Of a stretch of 64,000 nt of DNA, positions 1 to 11,270 are shown in pieces (the stretch's first letter is position 1; the number at the start of each line of letters is the position of its first letter). This stretch comes from Botrytis cinerea B05.10 (Eukaryota; Ascomycota; Leotiomycetes; Helotiales; Sclerotiniaceae). A model generated the notes under the pieces. The model was not told the DNA's origin. It ran no database searches and was given only the letters and a program-made list of their open reading frames with translations. The stretch is taken from NCBI RefSeq assembly GCF_000143535.2, contig NC_037317.1, forward strand, positions 2,356,001-2,420,000. Direction: 5' to 3'. The translations under genes were made by a program, and so were the position numbers.

Positions 1-97
1 TGTAACTATAGTTGATCAAACATTCATCAACACGAATTCGCGTCATCGTTTGCCTATCATTTGACGGATAATCACAACTCACAACTCCCTTCAAAGC

Positions 98-1126
98 TCA
101 TTCGCCTTTTACTCCAACATAACAAACCCTAAACAACGACCCTAGTCCTATAAGAAAAGGTATTAACTGTCCGGCACCAGCTAATGTCGTTACTCCAGTA
201 ATTTGATTCCATATGATACTTTTCTCAACAGCAATGATCATAATCGTCGTAAAAATGAAAAGAACCCCAAACTGCAAGAAGTCACTTATCGAGTTTTTCG
301 CATTCAATGATTTCGTGCTGCTACTGCTGGATTTCAAGCTACTGCATTATTAGAAAAGTGTGCTCATTGCAATTCAGATAAACTAAGGGGGCAAGGCATA
401 CCTTGAGGATGACGAGCTAAGAGTATCCTTGGTTAATTTCTTCTTTGAAGCATTTCTCTTGTCGATGAAGAGAGTCCAAGCATGCCATATAATCCCAAAG
501 GACAATACCAACAACAGCACCCAATATGTGATGTTGAAAGCACGAAACGCAATGTTCTCAAGATCGACCCTTATGAATCCAAATCCAAAATCAGGACAAG
601 TGTTAGCTTTTCTATTTCGATCCTGGAAGTGGCCACCCCAGAACCAAAGTTGAAAACACGAAATGGCACAGAAGAATAAGCCAACTAGCAGAATGAATAC
701 CCAACCACGGTGCTTCTTTTGCCCTGTCTCTTCTTTCTCCCCTTTGCTGAAAAGCTGCTTGATACTGCTGAGGAGTGCCATGAACATCTTAGGTATGAAG
801 TAATAGTGATAGCCTACTACCAAGAGCAGGATGATATAGACTTCGGCCAGTTGTAGCGTTGAGGTTTGGATGACTAGAGCCAGAAATGTCGCGACGCTAA
901 AGAGAACAATTGAAAACATGAGGCCTTGAATTTCGCCTGAAGCAACTTTTCCCAAAGAACCTCTGGGGGCAGATGCAAGAAGGGAGGCATACCACTGAAG
1001 GTAGAAACCGATGCGAATACCGAGGCCATAAATGTCTGAATTTCCATCTGTGATGCAAATTTGAGACGTCAAAATGGTGCTATTAGAACCCAAAGTATCA
1101 TTCGAGAAACTAATCTGGTTTGACAT
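98..1126 (-). CDS. Fungal multi-pass integral membrane protein, uncharacterised
   Basis: Two exons. Exon 1 (1126-402) ends with two bases of a codon at donor GTATGC, and exon 2 resumes at 341 after acceptor GCAG, keeping frame to a TGA at 98-100. The product is about 327 residues. The N-terminus has the motif DIYGLGIRIGFYLQW, which I associate with a large group of uncharacterised Pezizomycotina membrane proteins. Hydrophobic segments lie near residues 65-85, 92-115, 142-162 and 200-222, with one or two more in exon 2 (residues ~265-320). A Ser/Lys-rich loop sits at the exon junction. No enzyme motif is visible. The function is unknown; plasma or internal membrane localisation is inferred only from hydrophobicity. 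Confidence 0.7.
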
Positions 1127-2193
1127 AATTGAACAAAAAGCGACTATGTGTAAGAATTCAAGAAGAGTCCTGTTCGTTCGATACTCAGTAAAATTTGAAT
1201 TGATGATATAGAGAAGCTATATAAGGGAGGTTTGCGATATTTGTATAGTAAAAGCCCTAGTAAGAGGCTCTGTAAGTATCGTTGACCATAGATGATTGAT
1301 CTCGCAGACCCCGACAGTATAAGTGAATCTATTGCAAGATCACATACCAGTTACGCCGAAGGTATTGGGTGACAGGCAATGAACTCACTTCTGATACACT
1401 CAATTTTGATCTCAAGATTAAGCGCTTCCGAAGGAACAGACAACTGGTGGTTTGTGTGTGTAACCAAACCATCGCGATTAGCGAAATGCTAAAATGTTAA
1501 TTCCACATCTTAGACTTAGATTGTAACATTTTTAGCGGGTTCCGCGCTATTCAAAAAACCAAGTTCAAATTGGCAATTGATGTTTTGCATTTGCACGGGT
1601 CTTTGATAGGCAATAAGCTTTAGAAACAAAGTTGAGACCAAAACGCCGACCCAGATGCAATCAGCCCACAAAAATACCCAAAACACGGAACTGGGAGGTA
1701 TGGTGGAGAGACAGCGCAGTAAAGCACAAGAATAACCGCGAGTTTGAGTTTGAGCCTCATAAAGGGGATAGAATTGTCAGTTTTGGTATCATGTGTAGTA
1801 AGAAGGTAAGATTTATCGATGCGGCCCCCATGCGTAGCGCTTCAGTCGACCTCAGTAAGAATCAACAACCAATCGTGTAAACAAAGAAACGTAGATCTAT
1901 TACAATAATGAATTAGTCAAAGTTTGATCTGTGTGGTTTCAAGGTTAATTATGCCTGTTCAAACAAAAAGCCTGAATTTGTTGCTGACGAATTCGAAAGA
2001 TCGACGAGGCTCTGATCTGAGCTTCTAGATTTGTGGTGCGTCTATAGCTCTCTCGTCGAGATCAGATTGAAAAGTTTGTATAAATGCCCCAAGACTCCTT
2101 CCGAATAGTCCATCTTCCAAATCAAGCCTTCCCAAGACCCCTCGGATATCTCCAGTGACAACTTCTTATATCTTCCAAACACTCCAACGCGTA
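1127..2193. other. Intergenic, no gene supported
   Basis: About 1.07 kb between the divergent membrane-protein gene and the disordered-protein gene. Only short, unconvincing open frames occur (for example 1632-1880), with no recognisable domain or splice continuation. It presumably holds both promoters. Confidence 0.5.
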
Positions 2194-2988
2194 ATGAGCC
2201 GCCACGTGCTATACGAATCCGAAGACGACTTTTCAGATGACGACAGCTCATCAGTCATTTCTTATACTGACTCTGGTTCAGACGTGGAAGATGAAAGTGA
2301 TTCGGGTTCCGAGCGACAATATCGAAATTCAAGGACTCCTCTCAGGGGAAGATCCTCATCTCATCGACCTCGCTACCTTCCTAGTGACTACTCAGACGAC
2401 TCAGATCAGGAGGAAGATCCAGATCAGATTATACGACATCCCTCAAGGCCTTCCTGTGTATGCTATGAGCCCAGGTATATCCCACCAGCTCCCATCCAAT
2501 GCAGCTCTTTTGTACAAAACAGCATACCAACCCCGAACAGATTAGTTCCCCTTCACTCGGATACAGCTTACTATTATGCAAGTTCCGAGGGAAGCAATCA
2601 CTCAAATCAGAATAACACAATGATAAGGGCACCTCAATCGAGGTCAGGTGATGAAAGTGGAGGAGGGGCTTGGGGAATGAGGAGACCAATCATGGGAGAG
2701 TACACTGGACCCAATCCAATCCTTCGAGAGCTGGATAGACAATACTATATGGACAGAGAACTAGCAGAGAGGGATGATTATGAAAGACGACTGGAAAGAG
2801 ACAGAGAAGAAGCTGAAAGAAACTATTATGAAAGACAAATGGAAAGGCACAGATATAGGCGGAATTCGTCTTCGGGTTCTCGAGATTATCATCGAGATCA
2901 GGATTATCCTGAAGCAGGCAGATCTTCAGGTGGAGTTTTTGGTAGGTTTGCATCAGCTTTGGTAGCTGCTGTTTCAGGAGGGCATTAA
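2194..2988 (+). CDS. Disordered acidic N-term / charged coiled C-term hypothetical protein
   Basis: Single-exon frame of 264 residues using the first true ATG at 2194; the frame is open further upstream but only from a GTG. Residues 1-75 are Asp/Ser-rich with repeated SD/DS blocks. The middle is Pro/Ser/Asn-rich. Residues ~175-230 are a highly charged ERDxxER-type helix with repeated YERxxER motifs. The tail ends in a short Gly/Ala-rich hydrophobic patch (FGRFASALVAAVSGGH). I recognise no family. The composition suggests a nuclear or cytoplasmic scaffold-like protein, but that is a guess. The stop is followed by a 0.5 kb gene-free stretch. Confidence 0.6.
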   Translation: MSRHVLYESEDDFSDDDSSSVISYTDSGSDVEDESDSGSERQYRNSRTPLRGRSSSHRPRYLPSDYSDDSDQEEDPDQIIRHPSRPSCVCYEPRYIPPAPIQCSSFVQNSIPTPNRLVPLHSDTAYYYASSEGSNHSNQNNTMIRAPQSRSGDESGGGAWGMRRPIMGEYTGPNPILRELDRQYYMDRELAERDDYERRLERDREEAERNYYERQMERHRYRRNSSSGSRDYHRDQDYPEAGRSSGGVFGRFASALVAAVSGGH

Positions 2989-3517
2989 TATGGTGACGGT
3001 GTTCAACTTGACATAAAGCTCTAAGCTGATCGTATTTCTTATTTGCGGTTGTTGTTCGTGGTCGCGGTGCGGATTTGTCAGCATTTTTTCCCGAAGGCGG
3101 TATAGCTGGTTCTGTTTTCCCCCTTCATTCATTTTCTTCTTGAGTTATGTATGTTTTTAGCACAATACCATTAGTTACGATATCAATAGTGTGAATTTGT
3201 TGAATAATCATAGTTGTTACTGCTTTATATATTTCATTCCAATAAATAGAGACAAAATGCTCTTCAGAACAATGTCCATCGGTTTTTGCGGTCGTCGTCG
3301 ACGCACCACTATCAACTGCAAAGCACATAAGGTTACATACGAAACGCCAACAGAGCTCATGTTTAAATCAATCTATCAAAGACCATAGACAACAGCTCTT
3401 CACTCACTGGCGATTGGATAGGCACAATAAACTGTGCCGTTGAGGAGCATGGGTTGAGATGACCATAATGTAAGCATCGAGGCTGTACAATTTGACCCCT
3501 GCATCCATCCTATAGCA
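2989..3517. other. Intergenic, no gene supported
   Basis: About 0.5 kb. No frame with recognisable features. It includes a small CG-rich palindromic patch around 3288-3305 (GTCGTCGTCGACGCACC) and likely holds the 3' region of the preceding gene and the promoter of the next. Confidence 0.4.
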
Positions 3518-4258
3518 ATGAGGTCAAGTATCCTGTTTCATGCTTCTGCATTTTTTGCTCTTTTCCTTCCTCTCCGTTCTCTTCTCGAATTCTCAATCGA
3601 GATCTCTCATCTCGAAATGCCTTTTCCTTTTCTCCTCACGTTCAGTCAATCGGGCATCAACCACGACCGTATCTCTTTCGGCGCAGGAATCGGACTGCCT
3701 AGCATCTCTGCCTATTCTCCTAATGGATCAACATTTACTCAATGGCTTACTCGCTGGAGTAACAATGATCGTGGAAATACCATTCGAAAAATCATTTGCG
3801 TGACCGGAATATTACTTCACATCCCGTTGAATCTGTTCTACATTAAGGGATGGGGAAGCTTGTGGGTTCTTTGGGGAATTATAAGTGCCTTGTTCAATCT
3901 TTGGTTCGTGTGTATCGGGTTTTGGTGGCTAGATATTATGAGGGGAGAGAGGTGGGTTTATGGGCGGAGGTGTGTACTTATATCTCATTTGGATCTATGC
4001 ATTCCATTCTGATGCGTCTAACCTAATAAATCGGAAAATAGAGCGACACGACAACATTCCGATATGATTATAGCGCTTCTTCTCGTCGTGTATACCTTCT
4101 CATTCATTCTAACGACAATAACTGGATTGAATTCATATGGAGCAATCTATTTCTTCAATAATTGGTGTTGGCCTCTTTGGGGAATGGCAGATTTGTTATG
4201 TCCACTTGCTGGATGGGTTAGTACTTGGGAAGGGACTGGTGTTGTCAATTTAGCGTAG
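3518..4258 (+). CDS. Small multi-pass membrane protein, uncharacterised
   Basis: Two exons join in frame: exon 1 ends at 3969 with two bases of an Arg codon (donor GTGTGT) and exon 2 starts at 4042 after ATAG, giving about 222 residues. Segments rich in Trp, Leu, Ile and Phe (residues ~90-130 and ~165-200) look like three or four membrane spans with motifs such as GWGSLWVLWGIISALFNLW. The start is uncertain: 3518 gives a hydrophobic leader, and an internal ATG at 3607-3620 is an alternative. No family recognised and no catalytic motif seen. Confidence 0.55.
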
Positions 4259-4537
4259 AGCGTGGATGATACTCAGGGGGAGCAGGGCATGACTTTCGAA
4301 AAGCTAGGACTCTTGGCTCGTCTCAACTGTGGGCTTTGATAACGGAGGATGGATTACACAAATGAGATTCACAAAACCCAGGACTGCAAATGACATCTGT
4401 TGGTTCAGCTATCCATTCTACTACCTACTTGAAATTTGAGGTGAAATTATTTCTTCTAGGAGATACAATGTGCCAGTGCAGTAGCTCAAAATTTGATCAG
4501 TTTGCCCTTCCCCTATCAACCCAAACTTTCTAACCCA

Positions 4538-5656
4538 TCACTCCGGCACCTGTTGGAAATCTGCCAAGGATTTTCTATACATCCTCCCAACTCTTTTCAA
4601 CTCATTCCTTGTCTTCTTCAAATCACTCGTCAAATCACCAATAAGATCAATCAACACTGTCTCATGGTCCTCTAAATCTTCTTCCTTTTCGCGCAAAGTA
4701 CGTGTTTCAGGATCCCGCTTCAACACCTCGATCCGAATCCTTTCCCGCCGAGAACTTCGCATGATTCTCGTGGTCTCTGTACGGACCATCTCAGTGACCT
4801 TGTGGTATTGTGACGCCAAAGAAGAGGGTGTGGATTCTGTGCTTTCTGGCCGGTCCTCTGTGTCAGAGTTGAGGTTTTGCAATGTAGGTTCGGTCTCGAA
4901 TCGAGCAGGGAGGTTTTTGTTTGAACTGACGACATGATGAGTTGAACCTTGACTTCTCTTTCGTAATAATTCGTTCCTGAAGAACAGCGGAGGCTCTCCT
5001 CCTCTGTCGAGATCATCGGGGTCTGACTCCTGACTTTGAACAGCTTGGGTCTTGGATAGATGCTGAGAGGGATCGTGAGATACCTCATTACTTGCCATGT
5101 GCAGTGGGCCATCTTCATCGTTCAATTCCATCTGGGAGCCCGATTCAGATCTGTTTATTTCAGCACCCAGCGTCTCTTCTTGCCTCTGTCCGAAATTCTG
5201 GCGATCTTCATCACTTGAATCTTGCACGTTTCTTACTTCATCTTCTACATCGTCTTCTTCGGTTGAAGATCCTACCTCTTGAGGCGAAACATAGGTAGAC
5301 AGAGTTTCCTCTTGATTCTCTAACAATTCTTGGGACTCTTCGATCAAGGCAGTTGGAGACTCTACTTCAGGTTTTGGACCCATCACATCGGGATCAGGAT
5401 ACGCCTGGAGGATTATCTGGCTCTCTCGAAGCTGGGCTTCTGGTTTTGGACCCATCACATCGGGATCAGGATACGCCTGGAGGATTATCTGGCTCTCTCG
5501 AAGCTGGGCTTCTGGTCCCAAATCTTCTTCGTAGGAATCAGATTGTGATTGTGTGCTTGTATTGCTTTCTTGCAGTTGCACTTCGGGTTCTGGTTCTGCG
5601 GAAGGATTTGATTGATGTTGGGATCTGACTTTAATGGCTCGGTTTTTGCGTGGCAT
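4538..5656 (-). CDS. Acidic disordered protein with C-terminal coiled coil and a perfect 24-residue tandem duplication
   Basis: Single exon of 372 residues starting at MPRKNRAIK. The longer frame begins upstream at a GTG, so I chose the ATG. The N-terminal half is low complexity and rich in Glu, Ser, Gln and Pro. Residues ~48-95 hold two copies of a 24-residue block (PEAQLRESQIILQAYPDPDV...) encoded by back-to-back 72-bp DNA repeats. The last 100 residues are strongly charged (RREIRIEVLKRDPETRTLREK-like, then DLTSDLKKTRNELKRVGRMY) and predicted by eye to be coiled coil. The basic extreme N-terminus could serve nuclear import. No homologous family recognised; possibly a chromatin or cytoskeletal adaptor, speculative. 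Confidence 0.6.
   Translation of the reverse strand: MPRKNRAIKVRSQHQSNPSAEPEPEVQLQESNTSTQSQSDSYEEDLGPEAQLRESQIILQAYPDPDVMGPKPEAQLRESQIILQAYPDPDVMGPKPEVESPTALIEESQELLENQEETLSTYVSPQEVGSSTEEDDVEDEVRNVQDSSDEDRQNFGQRQEETLGAEINRSESGSQMELNDEDGPLHMASNEVSHDPSQHLSKTQAVQSQESDPDDLDRGGEPPLFFRNELLRKRSQGSTHHVVSSNKNLPARFETEPTLQNLNSDTEDRPESTESTPSSLASQYHKVTEMVRTETTRIMRSSRRERIRIEVLKRDPETRTLREKEEDLEDHETVLIDLIGDLTSDLKKTRNELKRVGRMYRKSLADFQQVPE
5370..5513. repeat. 72-bp direct tandem duplication (2 copies)
   Basis: Two adjacent 72-bp units, 5370-5441 and 5442-5513, appear identical by eye, inside the coding sequence at 4538-5656. The unit length is a multiple of three, so the reading frame is kept and the protein gains an exact second copy of 24 residues. 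Near-identity suggests a recent slippage or unequal crossing-over event. Confidence 0.9.
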
Positions 5657-6388
5657 TGTGGTGGGAATCTTCACTCGGAGATAGATGAATAATAGAGGTT
5701 TTGAGAGATCGTAGGCTGAAGTTGGTGTGTTTAGAAAATCTATTTGAATTGTCTGATTTTAAATGTGGTGGGAGGGGAAAGGAGAGGTTTAATAGGTTGG
5801 TGGGCTGGTTGTCATTTGTTTGGGGTTAAGGATAATGATCAAAGCCTTAGATTTGACGAAAGGAATATAAGACAAGAAACGAAAAGAATTCCGCTATCAA
5901 AAATCTTCTCTTCATGATTTTTCTTAGATTTCCATTCATGGGAGGATAAGATTGACGGTAGATTTGTACATTGAACGGTTTTTCTTTCAGGAGAGTGGCT
6001 GAGAATACCAAATTGCAATCTTGGACGAAATGCTTGATAAAGATTTCAGCCTGGCTCCTTATATGTATTCATTCATCTAAAAAGTAGAAGTATCCCAGCT
6101 AGATCAAATCAAAGCAAGGAACAATGGCAAGAAACAGATAATATAAATAAATAGTCTTATCGATTTCTTTCTCTCCTTTGAAACTAAGAAGAAGTTACTA
6201 ATTTTATTTGCTACAACTAGTCCATGAATTGAATCAACAGAAGTAGCTACCAAATTCACCTGAAATCGTGAGAGCTACCCCTTTATGACTATTCAAGTAA
6301 TTTGATATACACATGATCCAAAATCCAAATATGCAAGAATCCTCTGATGAATCCCCTTAATCACCCTCAAACATCTCATCCCAGACAA
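5657..6388. other. Intergenic, no gene supported
   Basis: About 0.7 kb between two leftward genes, A/T-rich toward 6100-6350. No coding signal. It probably contains the promoter of the acidic coiled-coil gene and the 3' end of the next gene. Confidence 0.4.
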
Positions 6389-7111
6389 TCATTCAAAATG
6401 ACCACTAACATGATGCGCAACCGCCATCTCATCCCCCTCAAAATCTCCACAAACAGGACATGTACTCATAGCCGATTTGAACACTTCTCCTGTTGATCTT
6501 TCCTCCGATAATACTTCCTCATCATTTTTACCACTTTCTTCTTGCTTCTTCTTGGCCTCCTCAGTAAATTGGCTTTCTTCGGGTTTACTTTTCTTCCCCT
6601 TACGATTTCCTTTCACAACAATATAATCTTCCAAACTGGCTCCTGCACTGTTACTCGCCGCAGAAGATTCATCATGCCCATCTGTCCTAAAGTCTGAGTA
6701 CGTTTTACCACCTCCCCCTCCTCTCTCTACCCCTCCCATCCTACCGCCCAAATCAACACCACCCACTTCCCCATTCCTCCCCAACCCCCTCATCCCCCCA
6801 TCTCCCTCCTCCGCCTCCGCCTCTGTACACAACCTCTGCACTCTCCCCACCCGTCCATCCCTCAACCTAACCTTCACTCCCCTCGGATGATCTCCCCTCG
6901 TCAAAAGCTCTCCCACAAACCCCTTCACTTCCCTTCCGCTCCCCTGGTCCATTTTCAAAACAATCGATACCGGTGTTCCGGGATGCAGGAGCGCGATGCG
7001 CGGAACTGGAGATGAGTTGGTATAGGAACGTGGTGCTCTATCGTTATTTCCACGGCCTCGTCCATAGTCTCTTCCTCTTCCGCGTCCGCGGGGAGCACTT
7101 GATGAGTCCAT
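6389..7111 (-). CDS. YwbE-like (DUF2196) domain protein with RGG N-terminus and C-terminal zinc finger
   Basis: 240 residues when started at the ATG at 7111 (MDSSSAPRGRGRG); the upstream open frame has no support. The order is: an RGG/GRGRG-rich disordered N-terminus; a domain at residues ~38-90 with PGTPVSIVLKMDQGSGR...HPRGVKVRLRDGRVGRVQRL, which matches the pattern of the small bacterial YwbE/DUF2196 family (about 65 aa alone in bacteria); an acidic, Lys-rich linker; and a C-terminal CPVC...HHVSGH motif suggesting a UBZ/C2H2-type zinc finger. RGG and zinc finger together suggest RNA or ubiquitin binding, but this is inference. Zinc-finger class is uncertain because the His spacing is unusual. 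Confidence 0.7.
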   Translation of the reverse strand: MDSSSAPRGRGRGRDYGRGRGNNDRAPRSYTNSSPVPRIALLHPGTPVSIVLKMDQGSGREVKGFVGELLTRGDHPRGVKVRLRDGRVGRVQRLCTEAEAEEGDGGMRGLGRNGEVGGVDLGGRMGGVERGGGGGKTYSDFRTDGHDESSAASNSAGASLEDYIVVKGNRKGKKSKPEESQFTEEAKKKQEESGKNDEEVLSEERSTGEVFKSAMSTCPVCGDFEGDEMAVAHHVSGHFE

Positions 7112-7795
7112 CCCAGGCGAAAAGATATTGATGGTAAAGATGTTGTGGGGCTGAATTTTCAAAATGTGTAGGCTTGTGGCCTGGGAAAATAAGCAGAAGG
7201 ATTGATGATAGGCAATCTCTAAATACAATTGCGGCCTCCTATCCTATATTATTCTTTCGCTTCGTCTTGTTCTCTCCCACCTGCTTTGCAAATCTTGAAC
7301 AAGATATATAATTCCAAGTGAATGGTTTTTTGCCGGTTTACTTTTTGTGACAAATTGCTAAGTATTAAAATACAATCTAGGATATTGTGGGATATTCGAT
7401 ATTGATTGTAAAACAGGAAATTGTATTGGGAATTCTTTCGCGTACGTATCAAGTTTGTTCGATGGAAATCGAAGGGCGAGGCTTTTTAACCCAATATGAC
7501 ATCGTGATTTATACAGCACGTGAGTCACAATCATGTGATTTCTAGAAAATGTTTGATATCTTAATTGCTGAGGGAGTTGGAAGTTTTCAGATACTTTGGA
7601 TTTCACTTGAATAAAACAAGTTCACAAGTGGTGAGAAAATCAATATTAGTAAACACGTGCTTTTATTTGGAAATTCCAGGTATTATCCACATGAAAGGAA
7701 CCTAAGCTTCTAGATCCTGCGGCTCATCATCATCCCTCTTCACATTTTACCAAGCTTGATGGAGCTCAAAGATCCAACGAGATCGAGCCCACTTC
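7112..7795. other. Intergenic, no gene supported
   Basis: About 0.7 kb, A/T-rich around 7300-7680, with only short shadow frames. It holds the promoter of the YwbE-like gene and the 3' end of the MFS transporter. Confidence 0.4.
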
Positions 7796-9582
7796 TCAGT
7801 AAGCATATCTCCTCATTCCCTCACCAACTCTCTTATTTCTCCACCCATAATAAAACCTTAAGCCCACACATCCTACACACACAAAATACAGCAAACCAGC
7901 GTTCACCCAATGTCCCAACGGGAACCCTTCTTTCGCTTGATTTGACTTGTATATCCAAACACCAGCTATCTGTCCAGGCGCCCCTACAGATATGTTCAAC
8001 GCAATAGCAAGTCCAATACCTGCTGTTGAGAATATATTCGAAGAGAGGAAACCGAGAAGAGGAGGAATGCAAGAGAAGGCTCCTGAGGCGGCGATAATAA
8101 GACAACCATAGCGGGAGCTATAGGAAGTAGGTGGGAGGAGAGCAGAGGCAGTGAAACCAATTGCACCGACGAGGGCCATCATTGAGGAATGGAGGGCGCG
8201 ACTAAAGGAAGATTAGATGACTGGAAGAAAAGAGGAAGAGAATCCAGCTTACGCATTGAAATGATCGGCAGACCAGGATACGAGGATTGTTACAACATCT
8301 ATGAGGGAGTTAAGGCTGATTAATTTGGGAAGCGGAAGTAAACATACAGGCAACAGCATATGGTGGAACTGTCATAAGTTGAGCCTCGAGGTTTTTGTAC
8401 CCAAGTCCAGCGGTAATACTTGGTGTGAATAAGGACAAACTAGAAAAAGGTGTTGATATGCCAAAGTAGATCTTAGTTTTTTGGTCAGCACGCCATAGGA
8501 CATTATGATGATATTTAATACTCACTGCATAATGGGCATATAATCTCCAGGTACAGAGAGTTTCCTTGGCTTCTTGCCACGTCAATCCTTTATCGCCACC
8601 TTTAGCTCCCTCTGTCGCAAGTCTACTTGTGGCCAAATCCTTCTCATCTTTTGATAGCCATTTCACCGTTTCTGGATAATCTGGTAGATAGAAATAGACA
8701 AGAATGGATGACAAACAAGAAGGGATTCCTTCAATAACAAATAACCATCTCCATGCTGACATTCCACGGGTACCATTCATGTGACCAACTCCAAAAGCGA
8801 TAGCGCCACCAAATGCCCCTGCAAGAGTCGCGGAAGCTAGAATGAATGCAACACGAATTGAGCGTTCAGACGTACGGTACCAGAAAGTCAGATAGTAGAC
8901 TAGACCAGGGAATAGTCCTATTGGGGTGTCAATGACTGCTGGAAAGAAAAGGACATGAAGTATTATATACCAGCTTCAAACATCCCAAGAAGAAATCTTA
9001 CAGCTGTAACACCAGCGAAGTTATGAGTGAATCCAAGTCCGATTGTCATGATACCCCACGAAAACATTAAAAAAGATATCCATTTGCTTGGACTGAGTTT
9101 CTTGAGGAAGTAATTGGATGGGACTTCGAAAATTGCATAGGCGATCAAGAAGACCATCAATGCGATGCTGGAATGTTTTAGTACTTAGCACACCCAGGAT
9201 CAAGGTCTAGACATACATATATTGAAGATTAGTCATGTGTGTATCGGAAAGGAGATCATTATGGGTAGAAGCATTGAGCGTTTTGGCATTGCCTATCTTC
9301 TATTAGCTCCATACACATAACGAAAAGTTGACAAGAAGTAGGACTGACCAATGTTGGAACGATCAAGGTAACACAACAAGTAAATACTAGCACATAGAGG
9401 TACAATCCTTAGATCTTGTTTCCAAACCAATGCTTTGTTATCTGCGACATTTTCTTCCACTGTGACATAGTCTGCTTCCTCAACTCTCTATGACATATCG
9501 TTAGATCGTTGTCATGGAACGGAATGCGGGGGTATTCTCAACTTACCTCCTTTCCTCCTTCGAAATCGGATACAATGACCAT
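7796..9582 (-). CDS. MFS transporter, Dal5/allantoate-permease (anion:cation symporter) type
   Basis: Eight exons reconstruct without a break. Exon 1 is 9582-9547 (12 codons, MVIVSDFEGGKE) and exon 2 is 9487-9349, ending in LLCYLDRSNIG, a typical TM1 signature of this family. Later exons give NAKTLNAS, IALMVFLIAYAIFEVPSNYFLKK, RFLLGMFEAG..PGLVYYLTFWYR, MSAWRWLFVIEGIP and LPDYPETVKWLS. The C-terminal half has VTILVSWSADHFNAR and NISVGAPGQIAGVWIYKSNQAKEG. Total is about 490 residues with about 12 membrane spans, normal for the family. Relatives import allantoate, nicotinate, pantothenate or other organic anions through the plasma membrane; the substrate cannot be read here. Some acceptors (e.g. 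after FEAG) have an equally good alternative a few bases away. Confidence 0.85.
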
Positions 9583-10089
9583 GATGGAAGAGCGCGAAAA
9601 TAAATCAAACAACGAAGCAAATTATGTACGCGGAAGAACACAGTATGGCGATGTATACATGGCAAGAAAAATCAGAAAGAGAGATAATGGACACTACACC
9701 GCTCGAATGTAACTTACCATTCAATGAAATCAGGCCCTGTGAATCTCCACGACATAGCAAGAGTGGAGTGAATGGAGCGGGGATCGCTCGGCCTACAGTT
9801 ATTGGCACGGGCGCTTGTTGTGTCTGGGGTAAAACCGAAGGAGGACTAGCGTGTATATCATGTGTGATATTTCTTAGCCTTGCATAGACTGTGGCTGAGT
9901 AGAGAAAACAATCAGATGTCTGGCATAAGTCTCGTCCTATCAGTGTGATTGTACCGCAGTCAATACTGAGATGGAGACACCTATTTGAGTTATTGTATAT
10001 CATGAAAAGATGAATGATTGATTCTTGACTTCATTTTATTCGTCTTGACTGCTCAAGATTCCAGAGAAAGAATTCTAGTTCCGTCCGAA
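9583..10089. other. Intergenic between divergent genes
   Basis: About 0.5 kb separating the MFS transporter and a rightward membrane-anchored coiled-coil gene, so it should contain both promoters. An open frame on the minus strand at 9605-10003 has no domain and is likely chance. Confidence 0.4.
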
Positions 10090-10947
10090 ATGGCTAGTCA
10101 AGACAGCCCTCTCTCTATAACATCTAGTGTTGCAGGAATACTGACCTTTGTGGCCGCTATTGCAGCAGCGATATACGTTCGGTTCAACTATTTACGCAAT
10201 GCTGATAACGAATATTTCCAAGTCAAAGCATCTCTTTCGTGGCATAAAACTGAATCACAATGGCTCCATGATTTGGTGTATGCATCTGATGGCCCAAAAG
10301 ATCGTTTTGGGCATGAAAAGGAATATCAGATGTATGTCTCCGTGATGGAGGAACTTGGAAAACTTGAGGAGAGATTGCTTGAACTGGTAACAGAGGCCGA
10401 ATTGAAGGCTAGTACCGAAGATGATCAAGGAAAGAAATGGGCCTTGGTACCGAAAAGTATGGCATTTAGAACTAGTGTAGCCATGTCGTGGCTACCTGTG
10501 AGGAGGAAAGCTTTGGAGTTAGTTAGGCAAAGAGATGCATTAGGAGCTAGAGTTTTATTTGCACAGATGAGTATGATGTCATCGTAAGTAGGATACCCCA
10601 TAGTTTAGGGGCTCGAAACTGACTAAATTAGACGAGTTCGAGACCAAGAATCACGAGCAAAGAAGCAAAAGGAATTAGACCACGAAAGACTTGACCGACT
10701 GGAAAGTACAGTTCATTCTCAACACGAGAAGCTAGATCGACTAGAGTCTTTAGTATACCGATTGATGCATCGCGATCGAATTGAATTTGAGAGCGTTCAA
10801 CGTTGGGGAGCTCAAAGAAACGATACTTTTGGAACCGATGATTCTCAGTCCGAAACTCCCGTTGTGACTGGGACCGTTACCCCGCTACCAAAATCAGAAA
10901 CTTACGACCTTGAGCATTTTCAAACCCCAGAATTGACGGCTGTCTAG
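10090..10947 (+). CDS. N-terminally membrane-anchored coiled-coil protein, uncharacterised
   Basis: Two exons: 10090-10583 and 10632-10947, joined in frame across a 48-bp intron (donor GTAAGT, acceptor TTAG), giving 269 residues. MASQDSPLSI is followed by a single hydrophobic helix at residues ~13-35 (SVAGILTFVAAIAAAIYVRF). The middle is a mixed helical region with WHKTESQWLHDLVYASDGP and LEERLLEL. Exon 2 starts with a charged heptad-like stretch (VRDQESRAKKQKELDHERLDRLESTVHSQHEKL, split here as a coiled coil) and ends in a Thr/Pro-rich tail. I know this architecture from uncharacterised filamentous-fungal proteins but no function. Confidence 0.75.
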
Positions 10948-11270
10948 CAGAGGGTTCAGTGCCATCATTAAATTTAGTCGAAACATAACTACTCTATTCC
11001 TCGCTTCTGTTTCCTGAACTTGGACCGCTAGCTGCTCCCTCGACTGCTTCTCTTTTCCTTCAGCCCACCTCAGCACCTGCATCAGCCAGGCGTGCACTTG
11101 TTTGTCCAGGTAATTTGGTAAATTTTATGGTTGGCGTTGAATGGAGAGCACCTGCCGAAGCACAACCCGTCGTTGGCGCCGAGAAGTGGTAAATGGGCAT
11201 CAGGTGGAATCTTCTTGCCTCCAGCAAAGGCTCGCTCTTAAACACTACCCAAAATCTCCTTTCTTGACGA
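10948..11270. other. Intergenic between convergent genes
   Basis: About 320 bp between a rightward and a leftward gene. It should contain both 3' ends. No coding or structural signal seen. Confidence 0.4.

Noticed and set aside
1632..1880. 82-codon plus-strand frame
   Set aside because: No homologous pattern, no splice partner, in an intergenic region.
9605..10003. 132-codon minus-strand frame upstream of the MFS gene
   Set aside because: I tested it as an N-terminal extension of the transporter, but a short canonical first exon at 9582-9547 explains the start better, and the frame has no domain.
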